Below, piece by piece: positions 1 to 8,039 of a stretch of 35,642 nt of DNA (position 1 is its first letter; every line of letters begins with the position of its first letter). Location of the stretch: NCBI GenBank assembly GCA_045651685.1, contig JAZRSV010000021.1:1-35642 (forward strand), written 5' to 3'. This DNA is from CAKVLS01 sp045651685. Its GTDB lineage: Bacteria > Bacillota > Clostridia > Christensenellales > UBA1242. Position numbers and translations under genes: made by a program. The notes below the pieces were generated by a model. That model was not told the DNA's origin and searched no databases. It worked only from the letters and a program-made list of their open reading frames with translations.

Positions 1-80
1 AAGGGGTAATACTTTTATTTTTATTGTTTTTTGCCATTGAGGTATCAAAAAACAAGTTTTTATTGCTATGGAGGGCAGAT

Positions 81-563
81 ATGGAAAACGAAATTTACTT
101 AACCCCAGAAGGTTACAAACAATTAGAACAAAAGTTAAACTACCTAAAATCAGAAAAGAGAGTAGAAGTTTCTAAAAAAATCGGTATTGCTAGAGAGTTT
201 GGCGATTTGAGCGAAAATTCAGAATATGATGCAGCCAAAGAAGAACAAGCACATGTAGAAGCCGAAATCGAAGAAATTGAAAATAAATTAAGATTTGCAA
301 AAATTATTAACAAAAAGAATGTAGACACTTCAAAAGTGACTGCAGGTTGCCGTGTAAAACTAAAAGATTTAGAATTTGATGACGAGTTTGAATATCAAAT
401 TACTGGTTCTACAGAGAGCGACCCATCTCGTGGTCTTATTTCTAACGAGAGCCCAGTTGGTCAAGCACTACTTGGCAGAAAAGCTGGCGAAGAAATAGTT
501 GTAACATTGCCAGACACTAACAGTGTTATCAGACTAAAAATTCTTAAGATTTCTATCGCATAA
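81..563 (+). CDS. greA: Transcription elongation factor GreA
   Basis: GreA enters the RNA polymerase secondary channel and stimulates cleavage of backtracked transcripts. The 160-residue product matches the family length of about 158. The N-terminal coiled coil spans roughly residues 10-75 and carries the tip motif GDLSENSEYDAA, with the acidic D42 and E45 that coordinate the catalytic metal. The C-terminal half is the FKBP-like polymerase-binding domain, with the typical SNESPVGQALLGRKAGEE stretch. The start at 81 is chosen because GGAGGG at 70-75 sits five bases upstream; the longer frame to 24 adds a leader that does not resemble GreA. A strong terminator follows. No clear promoter was seen in the 80 bases before it, so the promoter may lie outside the window. 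Confidence 0.97.
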   Translation: MENEIYLTPEGYKQLEQKLNYLKSEKRVEVSKKIGIAREFGDLSENSEYDAAKEEQAHVEAEIEEIENKLRFAKIINKKNVDTSKVTAGCRVKLKDLEFDDEFEYQITGSTESDPSRGLISNESPVGQALLGRKAGEEIVVTLPDTNSVIRLKILKISIA

Positions 564-583
564 TTATTATTTATAAAATAAAA

Positions 584-614
584 AGCAACTCTATTATTAG
601 AGCTGCTTTTTTTT
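584..614. terminator. Intrinsic terminator after greA, bidirectional
   Basis: The arms AGCAACTCT (584-592) and AGAGCTGCT (599-607) pair with one mismatch around a six-base loop and are followed by eight T. An A-rich flank on the other side lets it also serve the minus-strand gene that stops at 616. Confidence 0.9.
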
Positions 615-615
615 G

Positions 616-1425
616 TTATTGTGGGGTTGGATCGACAGGTGGTTTAGGCTTTGGCAAGTCATCGCTCACCAATGCTGGATCTTCGTTAATATAATCAACA
701 AAATATTCTTCTTCGTCAGGTTCGTCAAAGGATATTATTTGTCCATCATAGTCGCTATATTCTTGGCCATAATCTGCTGGTTCTGGATTGACAAGTTGTT
801 GATATTGCGGTGTTTGTGCAAGTTCTTGTGCTGACTGAACTTGTGTTATTAGCAAAAATTTTGGTTTTACATTTTCTTTGCTATAATCGCCAGGTATGTC
901 CAAAAAGCCTTTGCCACGATACATAGTGTCATTTTTGTCTATAACACCATCTTCTGTAAAGACATAGTCTCTTAATGAGTCTAGTCTAAATATTGGTACA
1001 TTTTTTAGTCTGCATTCGTCTTGCAAAAGCGCTATCATCATGCTAGCAAGACCAAGGCCTCTATATGGCTCTGCAGTGTGTATATAGTCTAGCTTTAGTT
1101 GTAAAGTGTTTTCGTACTGTGGAAATACTTTTATTATGTCTCTGTCGTTTTTTATCTTTTCGTAATGAAAATCTGCATAAGCAACACAGGCATAACTACC
1201 ATCTCCTAACGGAGCATAAACTTCGATACAATCATCTCTAAATTTTTTTCTAATAGGTGATGATTCTAAAGCTTTTTTGTATAGTTCTGGTTTTTCTCTA
1301 CAAATTAGATAAGTCAAATCACGAACGCTGCGCTTATCAGTAGGATCTGCAAATGGTGTAAACTCTTGATAATTGTATAGTTCTTGTATTTGCTCAAACT
1401 CGTAGTAATCTAAATAATCGTTCAT
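616..1425 (-). CDS. GNAT-family N-acetyltransferase with acidic/proline tail
   Basis: This is a 269-residue cytoplasmic protein. The acetyl-CoA-binding motif A of the GNAT fold is visible as YRGLGLASMMIALLQDE, in a strand-helix context preceded by LKLDYIHT. An N-terminal region of about 85 residues comes before the fold. The C-terminus is an acidic, tyrosine-containing tail that ends in PKPKPPVDPTPQ and is probably disordered. The start at 1425 is preferred because GGAG lies just upstream (complement of 1431-1435). The longer frame would add 39 hydrophobic residues read through the promoter at 1472-1499. The acetyl acceptor cannot be inferred. It is a single-gene unit between the greA and eno terminators. 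Confidence 0.75.
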   Translation of the reverse strand: MNDYLDYYEFEQIQELYNYQEFTPFADPTDKRSVRDLTYLICREKPELYKKALESSPIRKKFRDDCIEVYAPLGDGSYACVAYADFHYEKIKNDRDIIKVFPQYENTLQLKLDYIHTAEPYRGLGLASMMIALLQDECRLKNVPIFRLDSLRDYVFTEDGVIDKNDTMYRGKGFLDIPGDYSKENVKPKFLLITQVQSAQELAQTPQYQQLVNPEPADYGQEYSDYDGQIISFDEPDEEEYFVDYINEDPALVSDDLPKPKPPVDPTPQ

Positions 1426-1471
1426 ATTTTCTCCAAGTAAGACATACATAACCAAATATATATGTACAATT

Positions 1472-1499
1472 ATTATAGCATATTTTTTGATTTGGTCAA
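1472..1499 (-). promoter_or_regulatory. Sigma-A-type promoter for the GNAT gene
   Basis: On the minus strand, TTGACC (1494-1499) and TATAAT (1472-1477) are separated by 16 bases. TGC immediately precedes the -10, giving an extended -10. It lies 47 bases upstream of the chosen start. Confidence 0.8.
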
Positions 1500-1521
1500 G
1501 ATAGATAATTAATTTCGCAAT

Positions 1522-1550
1522 AAAAAAAAGAGCATATATCATGCTCTTTT
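1522..1550 (-). terminator. Intrinsic terminator after eno
   Basis: AGAGCAT (1529-1535) and ATGCTCT (1541-1547) form a perfect 7-bp stem. In the minus direction it is followed by a T tract, and an A tract lies on the gene side. Confidence 0.88.
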
Positions 1551-1559
1551 TTGTTTATT

Positions 1560-2873
1560 TTACTTTAGGTTAAAGAATGTTTTTTTACCAAGATATTTTG
1601 CGCTTTCGCCTAGTTCTTCTTCGATTCTGATAAGTTGATTGTATTTAGCAACACGGTCAGTTCTAGAAGGAGCACCTGTTTTGATTTGGCCAGCATTTAG
1701 AGCTACTGACAAGTCTGCGATAGTGACATCTTCGGTTTCACCACTTCTGTGGCTTACAACTGCTGTATAACCAGCTCTGTTTGCCATTTGGATAGCGTCT
1801 AGAGTTTCGGTTAGAGTACCGATTTGGTTAAGTTTGATAAGGATAGAGTTTGATACGCCCATATCAATACCTTTTTCTAATCTTTCGGTGTTAGTAACAA
1901 ATAGGTCATCACCAACTAATTGAATCTTTTTGCCAAGGCGTTGAGTAATCTTCTTCCAACCTTCCCAATCTTCTTCTGACAAACCATCTTCTAGAGATAG
2001 GATAGGGTATTTGTTAGACATCTCTTCCCAGTAAGCGATCATTTCATCACAAGTAAATTCTTGACCAGTCTTCCAGAAGTAGTAGTTGCCTTCGTGGCCA
2101 ATTTTCTTTGCTTCGTCATACATTTCTGTAGCTGCAGCATCAATAGCGATACCAAAGTCTTGACCTGGTTTGTAGCCAGCTTTTTCGATAGCTTCTACAA
2201 TGCTTTGCAAAGCTTCTTCGTCGCTCTTTAGGTTTGGTGCAAAACCACCTTCGTCACCAACTGCTGTAGCATAGCCTTTTGCTTTAAGAACAGCTTTTAG
2301 GTTGTGGAATACTTCTGCACACATTCTCAAGCATTCTGTAAATGATTTTGCGCCGATAGGCATAATCATAAACTCTTGAACATTAACAGAGTTGTCTGCG
2401 TGTTTACCACCGTTTAGAATATTCATCATAGGTACAGGTAGTGTAGTAGCGTTGCAACCACCGATATAGTTGTATAGTGGTAGGCCAACAGCATTAGCAG
2501 CTGCCTTTGCACATGCTAGAGAAACACCCAAAATAGCGTTTGCGCCAAGTCTACCTTTGTTTGGTGTGCCATCAAGTTTGATCATAGCTTTGTCGATAGC
2601 AGCTTGATCAAGAACATTCATACCAACGATTAGTTCTGCGATTTCTGAATTAACATTTTCTACAGCTGTTTCTACAGATTTGCCCATGTAGTAGCCTTTT
2701 TTGTTATCTCTTAATTCTACAGCTTCGAAAGAACCAGTAGAAGCACCAGATGGAACAGCAGCTCTGCCTTCAAATCCACCATCAACTACAACTTCTACTT
2801 CTAGAGTAGGGTTGCCACGAGAGTCAAGTATTTGTCTTGCCCACACATCTTGAATTTCAATAAAATCTTTCAT
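1560..2873 (-). CDS. eno: Enolase (phosphopyruvate hydratase)
   Basis: Enolase interconverts 2-phosphoglycerate and phosphoenolpyruvate in glycolysis, as a magnesium-dependent cytoplasmic enzyme. The 437 residues are full length. Hallmarks in order are ARQILDSRGNPTLEVEV at the N-terminus, GDEGGFAPN with the catalytic glutamate, metal ligands in SLEDGLSEEDW and VGDDLFVTN, the catalytic lysine in ILIKLNQIGTLTET, SHRSGETED at 374-382, and QIKTGAPSRTDR. The start is supported by AAGGAG six bases upstream. It is transcribed alone from the promoter at 2936-2965. It is separated here from the other glycolytic genes that accompany it in many Firmicutes. C-ending codons are common, as expected for a highly expressed gene. 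Confidence 0.98.
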   Translation of the reverse strand: MKDFIEIQDVWARQILDSRGNPTLEVEVVVDGGFEGRAAVPSGASTGSFEAVELRDNKKGYYMGKSVETAVENVNSEIAELIVGMNVLDQAAIDKAMIKLDGTPNKGRLGANAILGVSLACAKAAANAVGLPLYNYIGGCNATTLPVPMMNILNGGKHADNSVNVQEFMIMPIGAKSFTECLRMCAEVFHNLKAVLKAKGYATAVGDEGGFAPNLKSDEEALQSIVEAIEKAGYKPGQDFGIAIDAAATEMYDEAKKIGHEGNYYFWKTGQEFTCDEMIAYWEEMSNKYPILSLEDGLSEEDWEGWKKITQRLGKKIQLVGDDLFVTNTERLEKGIDMGVSNSILIKLNQIGTLTETLDAIQMANRAGYTAVVSHRSGETEDVTIADLSVALNAGQIKTGAPSRTDRVAKYNQLIRIEEELGESAKYLGKKTFFNLK

Positions 2874-2907
2874 TCTTTACTCCTTAAAATTATGCTTAAA
2901 AAATTTA

Positions 2908-2965
2908 TTTGCTAGCTGTTTTTACTAGCAAAGACATTATAACACCTTGCCAGAATTTGTGTCAA
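2908..2965 (-). promoter_or_regulatory. eno promoter with stem-loop at the predicted 5' end
   Basis: On the minus strand, TTGACA (2960-2965) and TATAAT (2936-2941) are 18 bases apart. The predicted start of the transcript falls near 2930. An 8-bp inverted repeat, TTTGCTAG/CTAGCAAA (2908-2915 with 2925-2932), sits there, so the mRNA would begin with, or very close to, a hairpin. Confidence 0.78.
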
Positions 2966-3018
2966 ATTCTTTACTTATTATCAATAAAAAATTTGCAACA
3001 TTCTACAAATATTTGCTT

Positions 3019-3048
3019 TTGACAAGTAAGAATAAGTTTTGTTATAAT
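3019..3048 (+). promoter_or_regulatory. Sigma-A-type promoter for the small membrane protein
   Basis: TTGACA (3019-3024) and TATAAT (3043-3048) have an 18-base spacer. The -10 overlaps an upstream in-frame ATG at 3047, which rules that ATG out as the translation start. Confidence 0.85.
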
Positions 3049-3067
3049 GTTGATGGAGATTATATTA

Positions 3068-3310
3068 ATGAAGTCAAAAGTACTAAAAACAGTTTTAATA
3101 GCACTAATAACAATAATAGTTGTTTTTAATTTGCTTATAATATTTAAGGCAATACACTTTACCAAAGATGTTGCGCTTATAATTAAGCTTGTATCGCTTG
3201 GTATTATTTTTGCTTTGTCACTTGTTTATTGGTCAATGCAGTTTGGATATTCTAAATTATTAAAAAAACATAAAACCCCAAGACCAGATGACAACAAAAA
3301 CAACAATTAA
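3068..3310 (+). CDS. Small two-helix membrane protein, unrecognised
   Basis: This 80-residue protein has two strong hydrophobic segments, roughly residues 6-28 and 33-55. A basic, hydrophilic C-terminal tail (KKHKTPRPDDNKNNN) follows and should face the cytoplasm by the positive-inside rule. The start at 3068 is chosen over 3047 because GGAG at 3055-3058 is nine bases upstream and because 3047 lies inside the -10 hexamer. It has its own promoter and a strong terminator, so it is a real monocistronic gene. No family was recognised. It resembles many short hypothetical integral membrane proteins of Firmicutes, and no function is proposed. Confidence 0.7.
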   Translation: MKSKVLKTVLIALITIIVVFNLLIIFKAIHFTKDVALIIKLVSLGIIFALSLVYWSMQFGYSKLLKKHKTPRPDDNKNNN

Positions 3311-3313
3311 TAC

Positions 3314-3340
3314 AAAAGGTGAGTAAAACTCACTTTTTTT
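3314..3340 (+). terminator. Intrinsic terminator
   Basis: GTGAGT (3319-3324) and ACTCAC (3328-3333) pair around a three-base loop. The stem is extended by A-T pairs and followed by seven T. Confidence 0.88.
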
Positions 3341-3374
3341 GTAGTAAAATTTTGTATATACATTGTATATTAAA

Positions 3375-3403
3375 TTGTTATATTTTTACATTTATGTTAA
3401 AAT
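3375..3403 (+). promoter_or_regulatory. Candidate promoter for holB-ricT-yabB
   Basis: TTGTTA (3375-3380) and TAAAAT (3398-3403) are separated by 17 bases. The -35 is weak. It lies 18 bases upstream of the holB start, and the ribosome-binding site GGAAGGA (3410-3416) is in between. Confidence 0.5.
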
Positions 3404-3421
3404 ATTTTCGGAAGGATTTTT

Positions 3422-4399
3422 ATGCAGTTTAGACATTTAATAACAACCTTGCCACAATTTGAAGAATTGTTGCAAGAAAAACAAAATAACAAATTAACTC
3501 ACGCATATATGTTTGTTAGTAGCGATCCAGTGTTATTGCAAGAGTTTAGCCGTATGTTTGCTAGCCTTGTTATCTGCGAGAGCCAAAATGGTGTGTGTGG
3601 CAATTGTGCGCCATGTCAAAAGATAGAACTTGGTTCGCATCCAGATGTTGTATCGCTACCACAAGAAGAAAAGGTTCTTGTTGGCGATGTAGAAAAACTA
3701 ATTGACGAAAGTTTGTTAGTGCCAATGGAGGCTAATTGCAAAATATATATATTTAACAATTTTTCTACAGCTAATCAACAAGCTCAAAACAAATTGTTAA
3801 AAACATTAGAAACCCCACCAAACAATGTTTATATCATATTAAATGTGACTAACGAAACTAATATCCTACCAACTATCACTTCTAGATGTAAAAAGATAAG
3901 ACTTAACACTCTAAAGTTTGAACAAGTAAAAATGGCAATACAACCATTGTGCACAATAGAGCACGATGTAGATACTATAAGCTATATTAGCGAAGGCAGT
4001 TTGACAAGAGCATTAAACTTCTTAAACAATGACAACTTTATGCAAAACTACAATTTGGTTTGCCAAGTTATAAAAGAACTAAAAACCAGCGCAACAGTTT
4101 TGCCATTGAGTAGTAGTCTTAATGATAAAAAAGCATATTTTAGTGATATAGTAGAAATTTTTGAAAGTTTGTTTAGAGATATCTTAATGATAAGACTAAA
4201 CAAGCCAGAATTAGTTATTAACAAAAATGTTGTTGATACTCTAAAGCAAGTTGCGCCAGAGTATAGCGCAGATGCAATAGATCTTATTATAAAAAAATTA
4301 TATCAAATAAAACAGCAAGTTAATTTTAATGTCAATCCAACTATTTTGATAGACAACTTGCTACTATATATATTGGAGGCAAAACACCTATGCAAGTAA
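3422..4399 (+). CDS. holB: DNA polymerase III delta' subunit
   Basis: Delta' is a non-catalytic AAA+ subunit of the clamp loader that places the sliding clamp on DNA. The 325 residues begin with the family pattern THAYMFVSSDP. The Walker A loop is absent, which is common for delta'. A zinc-binding cluster, CESQNGVCGNCAPC, follows near residue 60. Then come NKLLKTLETPPNNVYIIL and the sensor motif TITSRCKKIRL. Synteny with B. subtilis (holB next to yaaT/ricT) supports the call over DnaX. Its end overlaps ricT by ten bases, so it is the first gene of a translationally coupled operon. The start is supported by GGAAGGA six bases upstream. Confidence 0.9.
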   Translation: MQFRHLITTLPQFEELLQEKQNNKLTHAYMFVSSDPVLLQEFSRMFASLVICESQNGVCGNCAPCQKIELGSHPDVVSLPQEEKVLVGDVEKLIDESLLVPMEANCKIYIFNNFSTANQQAQNKLLKTLETPPNNVYIILNVTNETNILPTITSRCKKIRLNTLKFEQVKMAIQPLCTIEHDVDTISYISEGSLTRALNFLNNDNFMQNYNLVCQVIKELKTSATVLPLSSSLNDKKAYFSDIVEIFESLFRDILMIRLNKPELVINKNVVDTLKQVAPEYSADAIDLIIKKLYQIKQQVNFNVNPTILIDNLLLYILEAKHLCK

Positions 4400-5373
4400 C
4401 AGTCGTAGGCATAAGATTTAAGGAAAACGGCAAAGTATATTTTTTTGACCCAAAAGATTTGCAACTTAATATAGACGATGGTGTGTTGGTAGAGACTGCT
4501 AGAGGGTTAGAATATGGCATAGTTGCATCTAACATAAAACAAGTAGATCAAGCTATGATAATATCTACATTAAAGCCAGTTGTACGCAAAGCAACAGATA
4601 AAGATACCAAACAACATGCTAGCAATGTTCAAAAAGCCGTTGATGCACAAAAAATAATTTTAGAAATGATAGACAAACTACAACTTGACATGCAAGTTGT
4701 AGATGTAGAATATGTCTTTGATGGTACCAAAGTTATTATTAGTTTTACATCAGACAATAGGGTAGACTTTAGAGAGCTTGTCAAAGACCTTGCTACAAAG
4801 TTAAAAACTCGTATCGAACTTCGCCAAATTGGTATTAGGGACAAGTCAAAAGTCGTAGGTGGTATCGGTATATGTGGCAAAGAATGTTGCTGCAAACTTT
4901 ACCTAAATGACTTCGAAAAAGTTTCTATAAAGATGGCAAAGACACAAGGCTTATCACTTAACCCAACAAAGATAAGTGGTTTGTGTGGTAGACTAATGTG
5001 TTGTTTAGAATACGAAAATCCTTATTACCAAGAAGTAGCACAAATGATGCCAAAGCTAAATAGCGAAGTCACTACTCCAGACGGTAAAGGTGTTGTTGTT
5101 TATCAAAACTATCTAAAGAAAAAAGTTTCGGTTAAGTTAGACGGTATGGATGTTTCTTATAATTACAAAGAATACACACTTGACCAACTAACCAATACCA
5201 AACCTGTCAAAGCTAGTATTGTCCAAGCTCAACAACCAGAGCAAAAACAACAAGCTGCAGATAAACCGGCAAAGCCACAAGAGCAAGCAAAAGAACAATC
5301 AGTAAAAAAATTAAACAAACACAAAAAACACAAAAAGGCAAAAAAATCACCAGATGAAAACAAGTCTAATTAA
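4390..5373 (+). CDS. ricT: RicT (YaaT), PSP1-domain iron-sulfur regulator
   Basis: RicT acts with RicA and RicF in B. subtilis. There the complex binds iron-sulfur clusters, promotes RNase Y-dependent mRNA processing and stimulates phosphorylation of Spo0A. The PSP1 core is visible: EYGIVASNIKQ, then FTSDNRVDFRELVKDLA, then the cysteine-rich segments GGIGICGKECCCKLYL and KISGLCGRLMCCLEYE, whose conserved cysteines are the cluster ligands. After about residue 270 the 327-residue protein ends in a low-complexity tail rich in Q, K and A, probably disordered and RNA- or acid-binding. It overlaps holB at its start and yabB at its end. Its presence near spo0A fits a role in sporulation entry. Confidence 0.92.
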   Translation: MQVTVVGIRFKENGKVYFFDPKDLQLNIDDGVLVETARGLEYGIVASNIKQVDQAMIISTLKPVVRKATDKDTKQHASNVQKAVDAQKIILEMIDKLQLDMQVVDVEYVFDGTKVIISFTSDNRVDFRELVKDLATKLKTRIELRQIGIRDKSKVVGGIGICGKECCCKLYLNDFEKVSIKMAKTQGLSLNPTKISGLCGRLMCCLEYENPYYQEVAQMMPKLNSEVTTPDGKGVVVYQNYLKKKVSVKLDGMDVSYNYKEYTLDQLTNTKPVKASIVQAQQPEQKQQAADKPAKPQEQAKEQSVKKLNKHKKHKKAKKSPDENKSN

Positions 5374-6100
5374 ACCAGGTGAACAACTAGAAGATTTGCA
5401 ATGTAAGGGCTTGATGCTAATACAGCAACCAGACAATTATTGTTTTACAACTGATAGTGTTTTGTTAGCTAATTTTGTCAAGGCAAAACCTTCTGACAAA
5501 ACTATTGAGCTATGCTCTGGTAGTGGGGTTATTAGTATTTTGCTTTGTGCAAAAAACAATATCAAACATATTGATATTGTTGAGATACAACAAGACCTTG
5601 CAGACATGTCACAAAGAAGCATTAAGTACAATGATTTGCACGACAATATAGTTGTGCATAATATGCCACTTCAAAACTGCTCAAAAACTTTAGGACAAGA
5701 GTGTTATGATGTGGTTGTTAGCAATCCACCTTACTATAAAATAGTAGGCGCACCGACCAATGAGTCCAAGAATATTACACTTGCAAGGCATGAAATGGCA
5801 ATGAATTTGTCCGACCTAATAGTCGAAAGCGCAAAGCTCCTAAAATACGGGGGTAAACTATATCTAGTACATCGCGCCGACCGTGTGGACGAGATAATGA
5901 TAGAGCTTAATAAACACAATTTTGGTGTAAAATTGTTGCAATTTATTCAGCCAACTGTAAACAAAGAAGCACACCTTGTTTTGTTGCAAGCTACAAAGGG
6001 TGCCAAGCAAGGCTTAAGAGTTTTGCCTATGCTATATCTAAACAATTTGGATGGTAGTATAAACACAGAAGTTGCAAAAATATACAACAGCAATGTCTAA
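5354..6100 (+). CDS. yabB: YabB/TrmN6-family SAM-dependent methyltransferase
   Basis: This class I methyltransferase of the TrmN6/COG4123 type is 248 residues long. The characterised E. coli relative methylates N6 of adenine 37 in tRNA-Val. Seen in order are the family N-terminus LKPGEQLEDLQ-like stretch with FTTDSVLLANF, the SAM-binding motif I ELCSGSGVISILL, a motif II acidic residue in HIDIVEIQ, and the catalytic NPPYY near residue 127. The start lies 20 bases inside ricT and has only a weak ribosome-binding site, so expression probably depends on coupling. Bacillus has yabA between ricT and yabB; it is absent here. The stop overlaps the spmB stop by four bases. Confidence 0.88.
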   Translation: MKTSLIKPGEQLEDLQCKGLMLIQQPDNYCFTTDSVLLANFVKAKPSDKTIELCSGSGVISILLCAKNNIKHIDIVEIQQDLADMSQRSIKYNDLHDNIVVHNMPLQNCSKTLGQECYDVVVSNPPYYKIVGAPTNESKNITLARHEMAMNLSDLIVESAKLLKYGGKLYLVHRADRVDEIMIELNKHNFGVKLLQFIQPTVNKEAHLVLLQATKGAKQGLRVLPMLYLNNLDGSINTEVAKIYNSNV

Positions 6101-6603
6101 AATATTTTGCAAATAATACAGCTTATTATAGCTCCAAAAAAACATGATATCAAAGAAACGGGTATTGCATACAATAGCCGTTTTATTTTTGTTTTAGAAA
6201 AGTACAATGTCGATATATAAAATACCGTATCGCTGCTGCTACATATTACGCTTGCACATTTTGATATATAACTATCAACTCCATAAGTACAATAAATATT
6301 GTCTAGTACAGATATGCTGCCGCTACCACTAAAAGGTTTTATTAATATTAATTCGCACACTTCTTTTGGTATACCAAAAAGTGAAAAAACAGGTTCAAAC
6401 AATTTTGCCAAAAAAGCTCCAACTCCACTAATGTGCATTAGTTCTATCATAATCATAATCGTTGTGATGTATGGTAAGATGTCTAACACTATAGAAAAAC
6501 TTTTTTGACAGCCTATAGCAAAACTATTGTATGCGTTTATTTTTTTTATAAAAGCATATAAAAAAGTAAAGATAAAAATAATGGGTAAAATGTATTTGCT
6601 CAT
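6097..6603 (-). CDS. spmB: Spore maturation protein B
   Basis: SpmB is an integral membrane protein needed, with SpmA, for normal dehydration of the spore core in B. subtilis. The 168-residue product (Bacillus SpmB about 178) has several hydrophobic helices and the Gate/nucleoside-recognition domain signature, including LIKPFSGSGSISVLDN and ICSSSDTVFYISTLYF. Its ATG overlaps the spmA stop (ATGA), giving a coupled spmA-spmB pair. Its 3' end overlaps that of yabB with no terminator between the convergent genes. Confidence 0.92.
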   Translation of the reverse strand: MSKYILPIIFIFTFLYAFIKKINAYNSFAIGCQKSFSIVLDILPYITTIMIMIELMHISGVGAFLAKLFEPVFSLFGIPKEVCELILIKPFSGSGSISVLDNIYCTYGVDSYISKCASVICSSSDTVFYISTLYFSKTKIKRLLYAIPVSLISCFFGAIISCIICKIF

Positions 6604-7169
6604 TTTTTTATCTTCCTATAAATTTTGTCGCATATGCAAACTAACAAAATACCAATTGCTGTTGTCGCAATGGTAGCAATTAGACTTGGCAAAAATATGC
6701 CGGTTGCATTTACGCTACCATAAGTAGACCTCAAACCTATTATTGTAGTTGGGACAAGTTGTAGTGATGTTGCGTTAATAACAAATAGCATTATCATGCC
6801 ACGAGTTGCTGTATCACTATCGCCACCCAAACGCTGCATAGCTTGTATGCCCATAGGTGTTGCAGCACCTCCCATGCCTAAAATGTTTGCAGACAAATTG
6901 GCACAGATATATTCGTTTGTTGTTTGGTCAATATTGCCAAACAATTTTTTTGTTATAGGTGAGAGTAGTTTTGACAACTTTGTTATAAGTCCACAGTCTT
7001 GCATTATTTGTAAAACACCTAGCCACACAGCATATATTGATAACAAGTTGGCACACAGTAGCAAACTCTGTTTGCTTGTATTTAGCATGGTTGTCAATAT
7101 TTGGTTAGGATTAACAAAAGCCAATATACATATACTTGTAAGTGTTATATAAAACCAAATATTTTTCAT
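6600..7169 (-). CDS. spmA: Spore maturation protein A
   Basis: This 189-residue polytopic membrane protein carries the Gate domain shared with SpmB. Motifs include GLITKLSKLLSPITKKLF, NLSANILGMGGAATPMGIQAM and MLFVINATSLQLVPTTIIGLR, all typical of SpmA. The start at 7169 is preferred over 7217 because GAGG lies five bases upstream (complement of 7170-7185) and because the family begins with a hydrophobic helix. It is divergent from tatD, and the promoters share about 90 bases. A mother-cell-like -10 candidate, CATACCAT, lies at 7207-7214 on this strand without a convincing -35. In Bacillus the pair is under sigma-E. Confidence 0.92.
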   Translation of the reverse strand: MKNIWFYITLTSICILAFVNPNQILTTMLNTSKQSLLLCANLLSIYAVWLGVLQIMQDCGLITKLSKLLSPITKKLFGNIDQTTNEYICANLSANILGMGGAATPMGIQAMQRLGGDSDTATRGMIMLFVINATSLQLVPTTIIGLRSTYGSVNATGIFLPSLIATIATTAIGILLVCICDKIYRKIKK

Positions 7170-7256
7170 ACATACCTCTTTAGATATGTTTATGTTTTTT
7201 AGCAAAATGGTATGCAAAATAATACTTTTGTGTTAAAATACTTTTGGGTAAAAACA

Positions 7257-8039
7257 ATGATTATAGATACACATTGTCATCTTAATGACAAAAAATTTGA
7301 CAATTACAATTTAATAATTAACAACTTTGACACAGATAGTATTGACAAAGTTGTTGTAAATAGCTCTGGCCCTGCAGATTTTGAAGAACTTATCAAAATG
7401 TCTCAAAACAATGCTAGGGTGTTTTGTACCTTGGGGGTACATCCTCACGAAGCTGACAAGTATAATGCAGATATAGAAAACTTTATTGCCAACAATTGCG
7501 ACAATGACAAGGTTGTGGCAATAGGTGAGATAGGCCTTGACTACTATTATGACTTTTGTGATAGAGAAGTGCAAAAGCAAACAATGATTAGCCAGATCGA
7601 ACTTGCCAACAAATTAAAATTGCCAATTGTATTTCATATAAGAGATGCTATGGGTGACTTTATGGAGTATGTAAGAAACAACAAAGACAAGTTTGTATAT
7701 GGAGCCGAAATTCACAGTTTTAGCGGCAGTTTGGAGATTGCCAAAGAACTTATCAGTTATGGTTTTTATTTAGGTTTTAACGGTATTATAACCTTCAAAA
7801 ATGCCAATAAGATATTGGATGTTATAAAAAATATACCATTAGACAATATCTTGGTCGAAACGGACGCTCCATATCTTACCCCAGAACCACATAGGGGCAA
7901 AATAAACGAACCAAAGTATACTCATTTGGTTGTAGAAAAAATAGCACAGCTAAAAGATATATCTGTGCAAGAAGTAAAAAATGCAGTTAACAAAAATGCT
8001 TATAATTTGTTTAACAAACTAAAGGGATGCAAATGTTAA
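7257..8039 (+). CDS. tatD: TatD-family metal-dependent hydrolase (DNase)
   Basis: TatD proteins are TIM-barrel metal-dependent nucleases, described as DNases acting in DNA repair or degradation. The 260 residues show the metal ligands in order: HxH in DTHCHLND at residues 4-11, the glutamate in GEIGLDYYYD, histidines in FHIRDA and IHSFSG, and the aspartate in VETDAPYLTP. The start at 7257 is chosen because family members begin MIIDTHCH; the longer frame to 7212 adds an unrelated leader. A possible -10 TAAAAT is at 7233-7238 with no clear -35. It overlaps rsmA by seven bases. The tatD-rsmA pairing is seen in Bacillus, where rnmV lies between them; rnmV is missing here. Confidence 0.93.
   Translation: MIIDTHCHLNDKKFDNYNLIINNFDTDSIDKVVVNSSGPADFEELIKMSQNNARVFCTLGVHPHEADKYNADIENFIANNCDNDKVVAIGEIGLDYYYDFCDREVQKQTMISQIELANKLKLPIVFHIRDAMGDFMEYVRNNKDKFVYGAEIHSFSGSLEIAKELISYGFYLGFNGIITFKNANKILDVIKNIPLDNILVETDAPYLTPEPHRGKINEPKYTHLVVEKIAQLKDISVQEVKNAVNKNAYNLFNKLKGCKC

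Noticed and set aside
613..834. A 73-residue plus-strand frame of Trp- and Phe-rich hydrophobic sequence
   Set aside because: It is antisense to the tail of the acetyltransferase gene, has no ribosome-binding site, and begins in the greA terminator.
7207..7214. Sigma-E promoter for spmA based on CATACCAT
   Set aside because: No matching -35 at 13-15 bases; mentioned only in the spmA entry.
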